A DNA stretch of 64,000 bases from Actinomycetota bacterium. GTDB lineage: Bacteria > Actinomycetota > CADDZG01 > WHSQ01. Location: the NCBI GenBank assembly GCA_030446465.1, contig JAUJNI010000001.1, positions 895,850-959,849 on the forward strand. Reading direction: 5' to 3'. Position numbers and translations under genes: made by a program. The notes under the pieces are model-generated. The model was not told the origin of the DNA and did not search any database. It worked only from the letters and a program-made list of their open reading frames with translations. This document shows positions 35,252 to 44,901 of the stretch, piece by piece (position 1 is the stretch's first letter; each line of letters starts with the position of its first letter).

Positions 35252-37194
35252 GCGATCCTCCTCTGTGCATCGAGCACCATCGCCGCCAGCGAACCTGCCT
35301 CGAGGTCCTCGAGCGCGACGCAGGGGGCGCTCAGCGCCTGCGCGACGCGCGAGGCGATCGAAAGGCGGTAGGGGGCACGCTCGGTGTCCACGACGAGCGC
35401 AGGCACGCCGCTAGCTGCGAGACCGCGCGCTGCCGACAGCGCGGCGGCGACCGGATCGCTCCCACCCGCGTTCGCCCTCCCGTCCGTCAGAAGCACGACG
35501 AGCGGGCGCCGATGTGGATCGCGCAGCGCCTCCGACGCAAGCAGCTCGCGCGCCGCGTCGAGGCCTGCCGCCAGCGGCGTGCGTCCGCCGACCGGCAACT
35601 CCGCCAGCCGACGCGCAGAGAAGTCGACGCTGGAGGTCGGCGGCAGCAGGACGGCTGCCGACTCGCCGGCGAACGTGACGACGGCGACCTTGTCTCGGCG
35701 GCGATACGCGTCGAGCAGCAAGGACCCGACCGCTCCTTTGACTGCGCTCATGCGGCGACGGGCGCCCATCGATGAGCTGGCATCGACGACGAACACGACG
35801 AGGTTTCCCTCCCGGCCGTCCCGCACGTAGCTCCTGAGATCCCCGCGGCGCAGCACCAAGCCGGGACCGACTCGCCCGCGCGCGTGCTGGTGGGGCGCGG
35901 CGGCCCGAAGCGTTGCGGGGATCGACAGGTCCGCTCCGTCTGGCGAAGCAGGCCGATCCCCGACGTCGTGTCCCCGTTCGCCCGCGGCCTTGCTCCTCGA
36001 GCCGGTCGCCCCCGACCCGGAGCCCTTCGCCTCCAGCCTGATCGGCTCGAAAGCGGGGCCGGGCGCCTGTACCTGTTCGGCCGCCGGCCTGCTGGAGCCG
36101 TCGTCTCCGGCCGCCGGCTCGCCTTCGGGCGCCGGCGCGCCGCCCCCCGACGGCCCCGGATTCGGAGGATCGTCGCCGTCGTCGCCGCGTGCCTCCGACA
36201 GGGCCTGGTGCAGAGCGTCTTCGCTCGCCACCTGCTCGAAAGGGCCCCGCCGGCGCCGGTGCGGCAGCGCGAGGCGCGCCGCTCGCTCGACGTCACCGAG
36301 GATCACCTCATCGCGGTCCGCCCACGCCGCCAGCGCGGTGGCGGTCTTCGCCATCACGATGTCGCCGCGCAGGCCGTCGATCGCGAACGCAGCGCAGATC
36401 CGTGCGATCCGCTCGAGCAGCTCATCGGAGATCGAGACGCCGCCGAGCAGGCCGCGAGCCGCCGCGACCATCGCTGCGAGCTCGCGGTCGTGCTCGTTCC
36501 AGCGAGCCGAGAAGCCCTCCGGATCGGCATCGAAGTCCATCCGGCGGCGCACGACCTCGACGCGTTCGGCGGGGTCCGCGTTCCCTTTGATCTCGACGGT
36601 GATCCCGAAGCGGTCGAGCAGCTGGGGCCGAAGCTCTCCCTCCTCGGGGTTCATGGTGCCTACGAGCAGGAACCGAGCTGGATGCTTGATGCTCACTCCG
36701 TCGCGTTCGACGTGGTTGACGGCGAGCGCCGCCGCGTCCAGCAGCAGGTCCACGAGGTGGTCTGGAAGCAGGTTGACCTCGTCGACGTAGAGGATCCCGC
36801 GGTGCGCCGCGGCGAGCAGGCCCGGCTCGAAGGCGCGCCGTCCTTCGGTCAGTACCTGCTCGATGTCCAGCGAGCCGACGACCCGGTCCGCGCTCGCGCC
36901 CACCGGAAGCTCCACCAGCGGCACGGGTCGCTTGACCGAACGCGCATCTTCGTGCGGGCCGGCGGGGCAATCCACGTGAGGGTAGGAAGGATGACAGTTG
37001 AACGCGCAGCCGTGCACCACTTTGATCTCGGGCAGAAGCCTTGCCAGTCCTCGCACCGCCGTCGACTTCGCCGTGCCCTTCTCGCCACGGATGAGCACGC
37101 CTCCTATGGCGGGCGATACCGCGTTCAGCATTAGCGCGAGCTTGAGATCGTCTTGACCGACGACGGCCGAGAAGGGATAGGTCGGGGGGCTCAT
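35248..37194 (-). CDS. BchI-BchD fusion AAA+/VWA protein, probable CobN partner
   Basis: A 648-residue fusion of the small and middle chelatase subunits. Residues 1-330 are a MoxR/BchI-type AAA+ ATPase: Walker A IRGEKGTAKSTAVRGLARLL near 36, Walker B ILYVDEVNLLPDHLVDLLLD near 131, and VGTMNPEEGELRPQLLDRFG near 177. A Pro/Gly/Ala/Glu-rich linker of about 90 residues follows. The C-terminal von Willebrand A domain has the MIDAS motif VDASSSMGARRRM. With CobN it would form an ATP-driven cobaltochelatase, replacing CobS-CobT of proteobacteria. The ATG at 37192-37194 overlaps the cobN stop. Confidence 0.9.
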   Translation of the reverse strand: MSPPTYPFSAVVGQDDLKLALMLNAVSPAIGGVLIRGEKGTAKSTAVRGLARLLPEIKVVHGCAFNCHPSYPHVDCPAGPHEDARSVKRPVPLVELPVGASADRVVGSLDIEQVLTEGRRAFEPGLLAAAHRGILYVDEVNLLPDHLVDLLLDAAALAVNHVERDGVSIKHPARFLLVGTMNPEEGELRPQLLDRFGITVEIKGNADPAERVEVVRRRMDFDADPEGFSARWNEHDRELAAMVAAARGLLGGVSISDELLERIARICAAFAIDGLRGDIVMAKTATALAAWADRDEVILGDVERAARLALPHRRRRGPFEQVASEDALHQALSEARGDDGDDPPNPGPSGGGAPAPEGEPAAGDDGSSRPAAEQVQAPGPAFEPIRLEAKGSGSGATGSRSKAAGERGHDVGDRPASPDGADLSIPATLRAAAPHQHARGRVGPGLVLRRGDLRSYVRDGREGNLVVFVVDASSSMGARRRMSAVKGAVGSLLLDAYRRRDKVAVVTFAGESAAVLLPPTSSVDFSARRLAELPVGGRTPLAAGLDAARELLASEALRDPHRRPLVVLLTDGRANAGGSDPVAAALSAARGLAASGVPALVVDTERAPYRLSIASRVAQALSAPCVALEDLEAGSLAAMVLDAQRRIA

Positions 37195-40100
37195 CGTTGC
37201 CCCTCCAGATCGCCTTCGACCTGCAGGACGGCGTCCCGCAACTCGGCCACCGTCTCCTGACGTGGCTCCAACCACAGACCTCGATCCGCCGCTTCCAGCA
37301 AACGCTCGGCGATCGCTCGCAACGCCCACGGATTGGATCTGCGCATGAAAGACGCGGTCTCTTCGTCGAAGATGTAGCGGGAGGCAATCTGCTCGTACAT
37401 CCAGTCCTCGACCACTCCCGCGGTCGCGTCGTAGCCGAACAGGTAGTCGGTCGTCGCCGCGAGCTCGAACGCGCCCTTGTAGCCGTGGCGCCGCATCGAG
37501 GCGATCCAGCGCGGGTTCGCGACGCGCGCCCGGAAGATCCGGCGCGTCTCCTCGACGAGGTCCCGGTTCTTCACGTGGACCGGATCGGACGAATCGCCGA
37601 TGAAAGAGCGCGGGTTGTGGCCGGTGAGAGCACGCACCGCGGCCACCATCCCGCCGTGGTACTGGAAGTAGTCGTCCGAGTCGAAGAGATCGTGCTCGCG
37701 CGTGTCGATATTCTTCACGGCGATCTCGATCCGAGCGAAGCTCGCGCGCATCTCGTCGATCGCAGGCTTTCCGTCCAGCCCGTCGCCGTACGCGTAGCCT
37801 CCCCAGACTTCGTAGACGCGCGCGAGGTCGGCGTCGGTCTTCCAGTTTCGGGCGTCGATGAGCGGCAGCAAGCCGGCTCCGTAGGCGCCGGGTTTAGAGC
37901 CGAAGATCCGGGTCGTGGCGCGCCGAACGCTTGCACCGCCAACCATCTCTGCACGTGCGTGCTTTGCAACGAAATTCAGCCGCTCGTCTTCGTCGAGTGC
38001 GGCGACCACCTGGACCGCCTCGTCTATCAATGCGATCAGGTTCGGGAACGCATCCCGGAAGAAGCCGCTGATCCGCACGGTTACGTCGATGCGCGGCCGG
38101 CCGAGCTCGGCTAGGGGAATCACCTCGAGACCCGTGACCCGGCGTGACTCCTCGTTGTAGACCGGACGCACGCCGAGCAAGGACAGGATCTCGGCGACGT
38201 CGTCACCTTGGGTACGCATCGCCGCTGTTCCCCACACGACCAGGCCGACGGTCTCGGGGTAACCGCCCTCCTCGGTGAGATAGCGTGCGAGCAGGTCGTC
38301 GGCGAGCCTGCACCCCGTCGCCCACGCGAGCTCGGAGGGAAGAGCCTTCGGGTCGACCGAGAAGAAGTTGCGCCCGGTCGGAAGGACGTTCAACAGCCCT
38401 CGCGTAGGCGATCCCGAGGGCCCCGAAGGTACGAATCGGCCGCAAAGACCTCGCACGAGGTTATCGACCTCGTCGGTCGCGCGGTCGAGCCGCGGCACCA
38501 CGGTTTGCGCCGCCAACACCAGAGACGCCACGACGCCTCCATCGGCACGTCCCACGACGTCCGCGCAGACGGCGTCGGCCGCCGCCGGGTCCCACCCTTT
38601 GGCGTCCATCGCCGCCAGCAGCGCGGCGACCGCGTCCTCGAGGCGGTCGATGGCATCGGCCGCGGTCTCGTGGGGGCCGGGGAAACGTGCGATCAACGGC
38701 TCCGGCACCGCGGCCCTCGCCCCCGGCGCATCCAGCAGGGTGCGCTCGTCCAGACCGAAGGCTGCCGCGATCGCGGCCCGCAGACCGGGAGTCCGTCCCA
38801 CCGGCAGCCTGAGCAGCGCAGCCACCAGCCCCAGCCGCTGCTCGCCCAGGGGCGCTTGGCTGAGAATGTGTAAGCCGTCGCGGATCCTCAGGTCCTTGAT
38901 CTCGCACAAGTAGCCGTCGACGTGAGTGATGAAGTCGTCGAATTCGTCCGGCTGTGACTCCACGCCGAGATCGCGGTGCAACTCTGCGGTCCTGACGACC
39001 TCCCATATGCGCGTTCGCAGCTCGGGCAACTTGCTCGGGTCGAGCGCTTGTAGCTGCGCGTACTCGTCGAGCAAGCTTTCCAGGCGCGCAAGATCGTCGT
39101 AGGTCTCGGCTCGCATCATCGGAGGGATCAGGTGGTCGACGATCACCGCATGGGCGCGACGCTTCGCCTGAGTCCCTTCACCGGGGTCGTTGACGATGAA
39201 GGGATAGAACAGCGGTAGGTCCCCCAGGACGGCGTCGGGTGCGCAGCCGCGCGATAGAGCGAGGCTCTTTCCCGGCAGCCACTCGAGCGTCCCGTGCTTG
39301 CCCAGGTGGACGATCGCGTCGGCGCCGAAGACGCGGTCGAGCCACCAGTAGCAGGCGAGGTAGTGGTGCGAAGGAGGCAGGTCGGGATCGTGATAGATGG
39401 CGACCGGGTTCTCCGAGAAGCCGCGCGGCGGCTGGATGCATACGAATACGTTCCCGAACCGGACCCCCGCGATCACCAGAGCTTGGTCTGAGACGTAGAG
39501 CTCCCCGGGCGGGTCGCCCCAGCGCGCGATCACTTCGGCTCGCAGGTCCCTTGGCAGGTCTGCGAACCATTCGGCGTAACTCGCTACGTCCAGCTGTCCC
39601 TGCGCGACCTGCAGTTGCTCTTCGGTCAGAAACTCCTCGTCGTATCCGCCGGCCGCGATCAGTCCATGGACCAGTTGGTCGCCGTCGGCCGGGATATCCC
39701 CAGCGTCGAAGCCGGCCTCCTCGAGCGCCTGCAGCAGCTTCACCGCGCTCGCAGGCGTATCCAGGCCGACGGCGTTTCCCACTCGCGAGTGACGGGTCGG
39801 ATAGCTCGACAGCACCAGCGCCACCTTCTTGCCGGCATTCGGCTTGCTCCTCAACCTCGCGAGTCGGGTGGCGACGCCCGCCACTCGGCGCGCCCGTTCG
39901 GCGTCGGCGCGGTAGGCGAGCACGCGGGAGCCCTCGTTGATCGGCTCCTTGAACGAGAACGGGACCGAGACGATGCGTCCGTCGAATTCGGGGATCGCAA
40001 CCTGCATCGCAGCGTCCAGTGGCGACAGCCCCGAGTCGCTCGCCTCCCACTGGGCGCGCGACCCGGTGGCGCAGAGGCCCTGGACGATCGGGACGTCCAG

Positions 40101-40877
40101 GGCCTCCAGGGCGGGGACCTCCCACGAATACCACCCTTCCTCGGAGCCCTGCGCGTCGACCGCGTTGGACCCGCCCGACGCCAGCACGGTGACGATCGCG
40201 GCGTCGACTTTTCCCGCCAGGACATCGAGCGCCGCGATGCGACCGTCTGGGTCGGGACGAAGTGAATAGCAGTAGACGGGCAGCGCGTTGGCACCGGCGG
40301 CGGCGAGGGCATCTGTCAGTACGTCGACGAACGCGGTGTTGCCGCTCAGGAGGTGCGTCCGGTAAAAGACGATGCCGACGGTCGGGCGCGCAGGGTCGTG
40401 GCGGTCTAGTAGGTGCGGGCGATACAGCCCCGTTTCGGGCACGCCTGCGGGCGGGTGAAACCCGTAGCCCTCGAGCAACAGCGTGTCGGCGATGAAGCGG
40501 AAAAGGTTGGCGACGTTCTCTATGCCCCCGTGGCGCAGATACTCAAATGCGTCGACGACCGTTCCCGCCGGGGCGGTGGAAGCCGCCACCAGCTCAGCGT
40601 CGACCTCCACCTCGCCGCCGAATGCGAGCAACGGGATCCCTTTCTCGCGGCAGCGCGCACACAGCAGATCGAAACCCTCCGGCCAGGCAGCGCGGCCTCC
40701 GAGGAGGCGCAGGAGCACGACCCTGGTGTCGTCGAGCGCTCGGTCGAAGAAGGACGCGGCGTCGTCGATATGAGCGGGGTTCGCCGCGCCGATCGCTCCG
40801 AATCCGTCCGGCAGGAGGTCGCGGGCACGTGCTGCCGCGAGGATCTCGGTGTCGGCGGTGGTGATGAACAGGATCAC
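37191..40877 (-). CDS. cobN: Cobaltochelatase large subunit CobN
   Basis: A 1228-residue CobN/BchH-family protein, the subunit that binds the corrin and inserts cobalt. Family blocks include ALPVYCYSLRPDPDGRIAAL, VPEFDGRI-type residues (VAIPEFDGRIVSVPF), VHLGKHGTLEWLPGKSLALS, and DWMYEQIASRYIFDE near the C-terminus. It is full length. It lies directly before the BchI-BchD fusion gene. Because CbiX and CbiD/CbiG are also present, CobN may act as a second chelatase for late cobalt insertion or could serve a different tetrapyrrole; that is unresolved. Confidence 0.93.
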   Translation of the reverse strand: MILFITTADTEILAAARARDLLPDGFGAIGAANPAHIDDAASFFDRALDDTRVVLLRLLGGRAAWPEGFDLLCARCREKGIPLLAFGGEVEVDAELVAASTAPAGTVVDAFEYLRHGGIENVANLFRFIADTLLLEGYGFHPPAGVPETGLYRPHLLDRHDPARPTVGIVFYRTHLLSGNTAFVDVLTDALAAAGANALPVYCYSLRPDPDGRIAALDVLAGKVDAAIVTVLASGGSNAVDAQGSEEGWYSWEVPALEALDVPIVQGLCATGSRAQWEASDSGLSPLDAAMQVAIPEFDGRIVSVPFSFKEPINEGSRVLAYRADAERARRVAGVATRLARLRSKPNAGKKVALVLSSYPTRHSRVGNAVGLDTPASAVKLLQALEEAGFDAGDIPADGDQLVHGLIAAGGYDEEFLTEEQLQVAQGQLDVASYAEWFADLPRDLRAEVIARWGDPPGELYVSDQALVIAGVRFGNVFVCIQPPRGFSENPVAIYHDPDLPPSHHYLACYWWLDRVFGADAIVHLGKHGTLEWLPGKSLALSRGCAPDAVLGDLPLFYPFIVNDPGEGTQAKRRAHAVIVDHLIPPMMRAETYDDLARLESLLDEYAQLQALDPSKLPELRTRIWEVVRTAELHRDLGVESQPDEFDDFITHVDGYLCEIKDLRIRDGLHILSQAPLGEQRLGLVAALLRLPVGRTPGLRAAIAAAFGLDERTLLDAPGARAAVPEPLIARFPGPHETAADAIDRLEDAVAALLAAMDAKGWDPAAADAVCADVVGRADGGVVASLVLAAQTVVPRLDRATDEVDNLVRGLCGRFVPSGPSGSPTRGLLNVLPTGRNFFSVDPKALPSELAWATGCRLADDLLARYLTEEGGYPETVGLVVWGTAAMRTQGDDVAEILSLLGVRPVYNEESRRVTGLEVIPLAELGRPRIDVTVRISGFFRDAFPNLIALIDEAVQVVAALDEDERLNFVAKHARAEMVGGASVRRATTRIFGSKPGAYGAGLLPLIDARNWKTDADLARVYEVWGGYAYGDGLDGKPAIDEMRASFARIEIAVKNIDTREHDLFDSDDYFQYHGGMVAAVRALTGHNPRSFIGDSSDPVHVKNRDLVEETRRIFRARVANPRWIASMRRHGYKGAFELAATTDYLFGYDATAGVVEDWMYEQIASRYIFDEETASFMRRSNPWALRAIAERLLEAADRGLWLEPRQETVAELRDAVLQVEGDLEGQR

Positions 40878-42382
40878 AGGATCCGCCTCGAGTCCATCAA
40901 CGGCATGCCGCGGGGGGCCCCGTCGCGGATCAGGTCGATCAGCGCCTCTTGATCGACGTGGCGCTCGACGAGGTCGCCCAACGCGTCGAGGCGGCGCCGT
41001 CTGACGGAAGCGAACGGCTCGTCACCGGCCAACCAGTCGAGGCCTCGTTCCTCGGCCACCCACGACAGAAAGGCTCTTCTGAACGCGTCGCTCTCGAACA
41101 CCCCGTGCCTCGAGGTGCCGACTGTGGCGCCAACGAGACATCCGTCTTCGCCGTCGAACAGAGCCTCACCACCAAAGCGCCGGACGCGGCCGTGGTGGAT
41201 CTCGTAGCCGGACGCGGAGATCCCGCCGAAGGAACCAGCGCGCCCCACCGGACGCGCCAAGACCTTGTCTCGAGCGAAGGTGGTCTCAACCGGCAGGAGC
41301 CCGAGAGCCTCCACCTCTCCGGCGCCGCTTTCGACGTCGTCGAGGATGCGCTTGCCCAACATCTGATAGCCGCCGCAGATCCCGAGCGTCGGGTGCCCGC
41401 GCCGGACGCGCTCGGTGAGGGCTCGGTCGATCCCCCGCGACCGCAACCAGCGGAGATCTTCCACCGTCGCCTTCGTACCGGGCACGATCACGAGGTCGGC
41501 CGACAAGACGTCGCCCGAGGACTGCGTGAACCGCACGGCCACGCCCGGCTCGGCCGCCAGCGCGTCGAAGTCGGTGAAGTTGCTGATCCAGCGCAGCCTC
41601 ACGACGGCGACAACGAGGCCATCGCGCCCGAGAGGTGGGTATGAGCCGTCGCGCGGCGCCTCGAGGGCCACTGAGTCCTCGACGTCGAGCCATAGCCCCT
41701 TGACCCAGGGGAGAACTCCGAGAAAGGGCCTGCCTGTGAGAGCGGCCAGACGTTCTACGCCAGGATCCAGCACCGATCGATCGCCGCGGAACTTGTTGAT
41801 CAGAAAGCCGGAGATCAACGCTTGGTCGTCGCGTCCCAACAACGCCAGCGTCCCAAAAAGAGAGGCGAACACGCCGCCGCGGTCGATGTCGCCCACGACG
41901 ACGACCGGCAAACGGGCGGCGCGGGCGAGGCCCATGTTGACGAGGTCATGCTCGCGCAGGTTGATCTCTGCCGGGCTCCCTGCGCCCTCGCAGATCACGG
42001 CATCGAAGCGAGCCTTGAGCGATTCGAAAGCCTCCAGCACCACCATCTGCAGCTTCGGCTTGAGCTCCTGGTAGGAGCGCGCATCGACGTTCGCGATCGG
42101 ATTGCCCATGACGACGACCTGGCTGTAGCGGTCGCCGCTCGGCTTGAGCAGCACGGGGTTCATCGCCGCTTCTGGCTCGATGCCACAGGCGGCTGCCTGC
42201 GCGGCCTGGGCCCGACCGATCTCGGCCCCCTCCGCGGTGACGGCCGAATTCAGCGCCATGTTCTGCGCCTTGAATGGCGCCACCGACATCCCTCGGCGCG
42301 CGAGCCAGCGGCAGATGCCGGCGACGACGACGCTCTTACCGGCATCCGAGGACGTGCCGGCCACCAGCATCCCGCCGTTCAC
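40874..42382 (-). CDS. cobQ: Cobyric acid synthase
   Basis: A 502-residue CobQ/CbiP amidotransferase that amidates four side chains of adenosylcobyrinate a,c-diamide. The ATP-binding motif LVAGTSSDAGKSVVVAGICR and KAQNMALNSAVTAEGAEIGR are diagnostic at the N-terminus; GICGGYQMLGKRI carries the glutaminase Cys. The GTG at 42382 overlaps the cbiB stop (GTGA); the frame stays open upstream over that gene and is not used. Confidence 0.95.
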   Translation of the reverse strand: MNGGMLVAGTSSDAGKSVVVAGICRWLARRGMSVAPFKAQNMALNSAVTAEGAEIGRAQAAQAAACGIEPEAAMNPVLLKPSGDRYSQVVVMGNPIANVDARSYQELKPKLQMVVLEAFESLKARFDAVICEGAGSPAEINLREHDLVNMGLARAARLPVVVVGDIDRGGVFASLFGTLALLGRDDQALISGFLINKFRGDRSVLDPGVERLAALTGRPFLGVLPWVKGLWLDVEDSVALEAPRDGSYPPLGRDGLVVAVVRLRWISNFTDFDALAAEPGVAVRFTQSSGDVLSADLVIVPGTKATVEDLRWLRSRGIDRALTERVRRGHPTLGICGGYQMLGKRILDDVESGAGEVEALGLLPVETTFARDKVLARPVGRAGSFGGISASGYEIHHGRVRRFGGEALFDGEDGCLVGATVGTSRHGVFESDAFRRAFLSWVAEERGLDWLAGDEPFASVRRRRLDALGDLVERHVDQEALIDLIRDGAPRGMPLMDSRRIL

Positions 42383-43302
42383 GGTCTGCACCTCCCGGCG
42401 ACGAGCGCGCACAGACCCGCTGCTGCCCAACCGACGAGTCCCGAGAGCCGCACCGCCCGTTCCACGTCGTCCGGTCCCGGAGGCGGGCCGTCGCCCAGGC
42501 GGGGCCGATCGTGAACCTTTCCGCCGTAGACGTTGCGACCGCCGAGGGACACACCCAGCACGCCGGCGAACACGGACTCGAGTCGGCCGGCATTCGGGCT
42601 CGGATGGCGCCGCCCGTCCCGCCACAGCGTGACCGCTGCTCGTCCTACATCACCGTCCGCGCAGGGCGCGAGTGCTACGGCGAGGAGCGCAGCCGTGCGA
42701 GCCGGAAACCAGGTAAGGACGTCGTCCAACCTCGCCGCCGCCCAGCCGAAACTCTCGTAGCGCGCGCTGCGGTGCCCCACCATGGCGTCGAGGGTGTTCG
42801 CGGCTCTGTAGGCGACGGCGCCGGCGGGACCAGCGAGCGCTGCCCAGACAAGGGGGCCCACGACGGCATCGGCGGTGTTCTCTGCCACCGACTCGACCGC
42901 GGCGCGACAAAGCTCCGTCGCATCGAGATCGGCCGGGTCTCGGCCGACTAGCGCCGGTGCAAGCGCCCGCGCACCATCCAGGTCGTCCCGGCGTACCGCG
43001 CTCGCGAGGTCCCGCGCGTGGCGTTCCAGCGAACGGCCGCCAAGGACGCTCCACATCACCGCGGTGGCGAAGAACGTCCGGCATCGCGGTGCACGTCGCA
43101 GCATCCTGTCGGCCAGCGCCGCCACCGAGGCGCTACTGCAAACGAGGCCGGCAGCGTACGCGGCGCCTGCAGCCCGGCTCGGTCGATACGCGACGCTCTC
43201 CAGCTTCTCGGCCGCTGCCCCAAAAGCCGCGACAGGATGCCCGCGGCGCGGATCGCCCACGGCCCTATCGGCGACTAAGCCCGCAACGGACGCGATCGCC
43301 AT
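42379..43302 (-). CDS. cbiB: Adenosylcobinamide-phosphate synthase CbiB/CobD
   Basis: A 307-residue membrane protein that attaches aminopropanol phosphate to adenosylcobyric acid. DRAVGDPRRGHPVAAFGAAA near residue 11, CRAAVESVAENTADAVVGPL near 145 and YRAANTLDAMVGHRSARY are the family motifs. The ATG at 43300-43302 fits the usual N-terminus; a GTG at 43335 would add 11 residues and overlap cobC by 25 bases. Neither has a clear ribosome site, so the start is uncertain. Confidence 0.92.
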   Translation of the reverse strand: MAIASVAGLVADRAVGDPRRGHPVAAFGAAAEKLESVAYRPSRAAGAAYAAGLVCSSASVAALADRMLRRAPRCRTFFATAVMWSVLGGRSLERHARDLASAVRRDDLDGARALAPALVGRDPADLDATELCRAAVESVAENTADAVVGPLVWAALAGPAGAVAYRAANTLDAMVGHRSARYESFGWAAARLDDVLTWFPARTAALLAVALAPCADGDVGRAAVTLWRDGRRHPSPNAGRLESVFAGVLGVSLGGRNVYGGKVHDRPRLGDGPPPGPDDVERAVRLSGLVGWAAAGLCALVAGRCRP

Positions 43303-43310
43303 GGCGGCTG

Positions 43311-43883
43311 TCAACGGGGTCTCCAGTTCAAGCACGAGACGGTCCAGACATCGTCCCGTGAATGCAGTTCGGTCACCGACAGAGGCGCGATGTCTATCCG
43401 CCAGAAAGACTCGACGGCGCGGGAAAGCGACAGCACCACGGCGGCTCTGACGACGCCTGCATGCGTCACCGCCAGGGTTGTGCCGGGGCGGCCGGCCACC
43501 CGGGTCAGGAATCGCCCGACTCGCTCGCCGACCTGAGTGAGGCTCTCCCCTCCATGAGGACGCGCCTCCGCGTCCGCGAACCACGACGAGAGTCCTTCGG
43601 CGTCGGACTCCCTCACGTCTTGGAGGCTCAACCCCGCCCAGGAACCGAAGTCGCATTCGCGCAGGTCATCGTCGACCGCGGCCACGAATCCCATAGCTTC
43701 GGCCGTCTGGCGAGCGCGAGCGAGCGGGCTGGACAGGCTGCGGTCGATCCTCTCCGGCAGGCTCTTCGCGAGCTTCCTCGCCGCGACGAAACCTGCCTCA
43801 TCGAGCGGTTCGTCGGTCGGAAAGCGGGCTCTTCGGGTCGCGGACGTAGGCGCGTGGCGCACCAACAAAAGGCGGCCCGACAT
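43311..43883 (-). CDS. cobC: Alpha-ribazole phosphatase-like histidine phosphatase
   Basis: A 190-residue histidine phosphatase. LLLVRHAPTSATRRARFPTD carries the catalytic His (RHA instead of RHG, often seen in CobC), LRECDFGSWAGLSLQDV the catalytic Glu/Asp block and LAVTHAGVVRAAVV the second His. In this operon it most likely dephosphorylates alpha-ribazole phosphate or adenosylcobalamin phosphate. The ATG at 43881-43883 lies 7 bases after the cbtA stop. Confidence 0.88.
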   Translation of the reverse strand: MSGRLLLVRHAPTSATRRARFPTDEPLDEAGFVAARKLAKSLPERIDRSLSSPLARARQTAEAMGFVAAVDDDLRECDFGSWAGLSLQDVRESDAEGLSSWFADAEARPHGGESLTQVGERVGRFLTRVAGRPGTTLAVTHAGVVRAAVVLSLSRAVESFWRIDIAPLSVTELHSRDDVWTVSCLNWRPR

Positions 43884-43890
43884 CCCGGAT

Positions 43891-44613
43891 TCAGACGGAT
43901 CCACGAACGACCGCTCCGAGTGCCGTCCTTGCCTCCGCGCGCCTCGAGGCGATCGCGAAGGCAGCACCCAGCGCCGTCCACAACACTGCCTGAGTGGCAA
44001 CCGAGATCAGCCTCACGTTCCAGAGCAACTTCGCCGGGATCTGGATCGGGTCGGGATTGCCCGGGAGCAACGCGTAGGCGGCGCCGATGACCGCCACGTA
44101 CCCGGCGCCGACCAGGAAGTGGCGGCGGTGAGCCGGGACCTCGCGGCCGGCGAGGTGGCGCAGCGCCACCCAAGCACCGATCGCCGCCACGACCGACACG
44201 GCGATCATCGCCAGGAACATCTGGGTGCGGTAGCCGATCGTGCCGGGATCGCCCACTGCCGGTGGATTCATCGGGTACTTCACGAACGGGATCAGCCAGA
44301 GCGCGAAGAATGTCGCCGAGGCAAGACGCATCGGACGCTCCCATGCAGAGCCTGATCTCAAGCGGGGGCCGACGAACGCGTAGACGAAGCCGAAGATCGC
44401 TCCGAGGCCAGCGCCCTGGATCACCGTGGCGACAACGAGCCCAACGCGCTGGACCGACCGCGAGAACACCTCGGCAGAAGCCGCTCCGGGCGGAACGACC
44501 TCGTAGCGAAGGGCTTTTTCGATCAAAGGTTCGCCGAGTATCAAGCCGAAAACGCCGGCGACAAGTCCTGCGATCAGACCCGCAACGAGACCACGGCGTA
44601 AATATGTAGCCAC
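43891..44613 (-). CDS. cbtA: Cobalt transporter subunit CbtA
   Basis: A 240-residue membrane protein of the CbtA family. The start RRGLVAGLIAGLVAGVFGLI and ALWLIPFVKYPMNPPAVGDP are typical, and about five to six hydrophobic segments are visible. With CbtB it is a predicted cobalt uptake system found under cobalamin riboswitches. It starts 32 bases after the cbtB stop. Confidence 0.92.
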   Translation of the reverse strand: MATYLRRGLVAGLIAGLVAGVFGLILGEPLIEKALRYEVVPPGAASAEVFSRSVQRVGLVVATVIQGAGLGAIFGFVYAFVGPRLRSGSAWERPMRLASATFFALWLIPFVKYPMNPPAVGDPGTIGYRTQMFLAMIAVSVVAAIGAWVALRHLAGREVPAHRRHFLVGAGYVAVIGAAYALLPGNPDPIQIPAKLLWNVRLISVATQAVLWTALGAAFAIASRRAEARTALGAVVRGSV

Positions 44614-44645
44614 AGGGCTTCCTGTTCCTGAACGGGGGCTCTGCG

Positions 44646-44858
44646 CTAGTGACAGGGAAAGCCGAGAAGGTGTCGGCCGTCGTGGAAGAACTCGTGGAGG
44701 TAGTTATTGGCCTCCGCGAGATTCCCCAGAAAGGCACGCAGGAGCAGACCCTGGTCGTAGCCGATCGCGTAGACGAAAGCGACGACCACGGCTAGCACCA
44801 GCCAAGCCCACAGCGGAACGTCGCGCAGCGCCACCGAAGATGCCGCCGGCACCTCCAT
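44646..44858 (-). CDS. cbtB: Cobalt transporter subunit CbtB
   Basis: A 70-residue protein with one transmembrane helix (WAWLVLAVVVAFVYAIGYDQ) and the conserved His-rich end HEFFHDGRHLLGFPCH, which probably binds cobalt. This is the diagnostic CbtB form. An AAGGAGGTGG site lies just before the ATG at 44856-44858. It is the first gene of the cobalamin operon, 43 bases after the riboswitch. Confidence 0.93.
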   Translation of the reverse strand: MEVPAASSVALRDVPLWAWLVLAVVVAFVYAIGYDQGLLLRAFLGNLAEANNYLHEFFHDGRHLLGFPCH

Positions 44859-44901
44859 AGGAAACCACCTCCTTCGGGGTCTTTCGCCCCGGTCGGACGG
44901 C

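Noticed and set aside
35884-37134. Long plus-strand open frame opposite the BchI-BchD gene
   Set aside because: Antisense shadow of a high-GC gene; Arg/Pro-rich with no family features.
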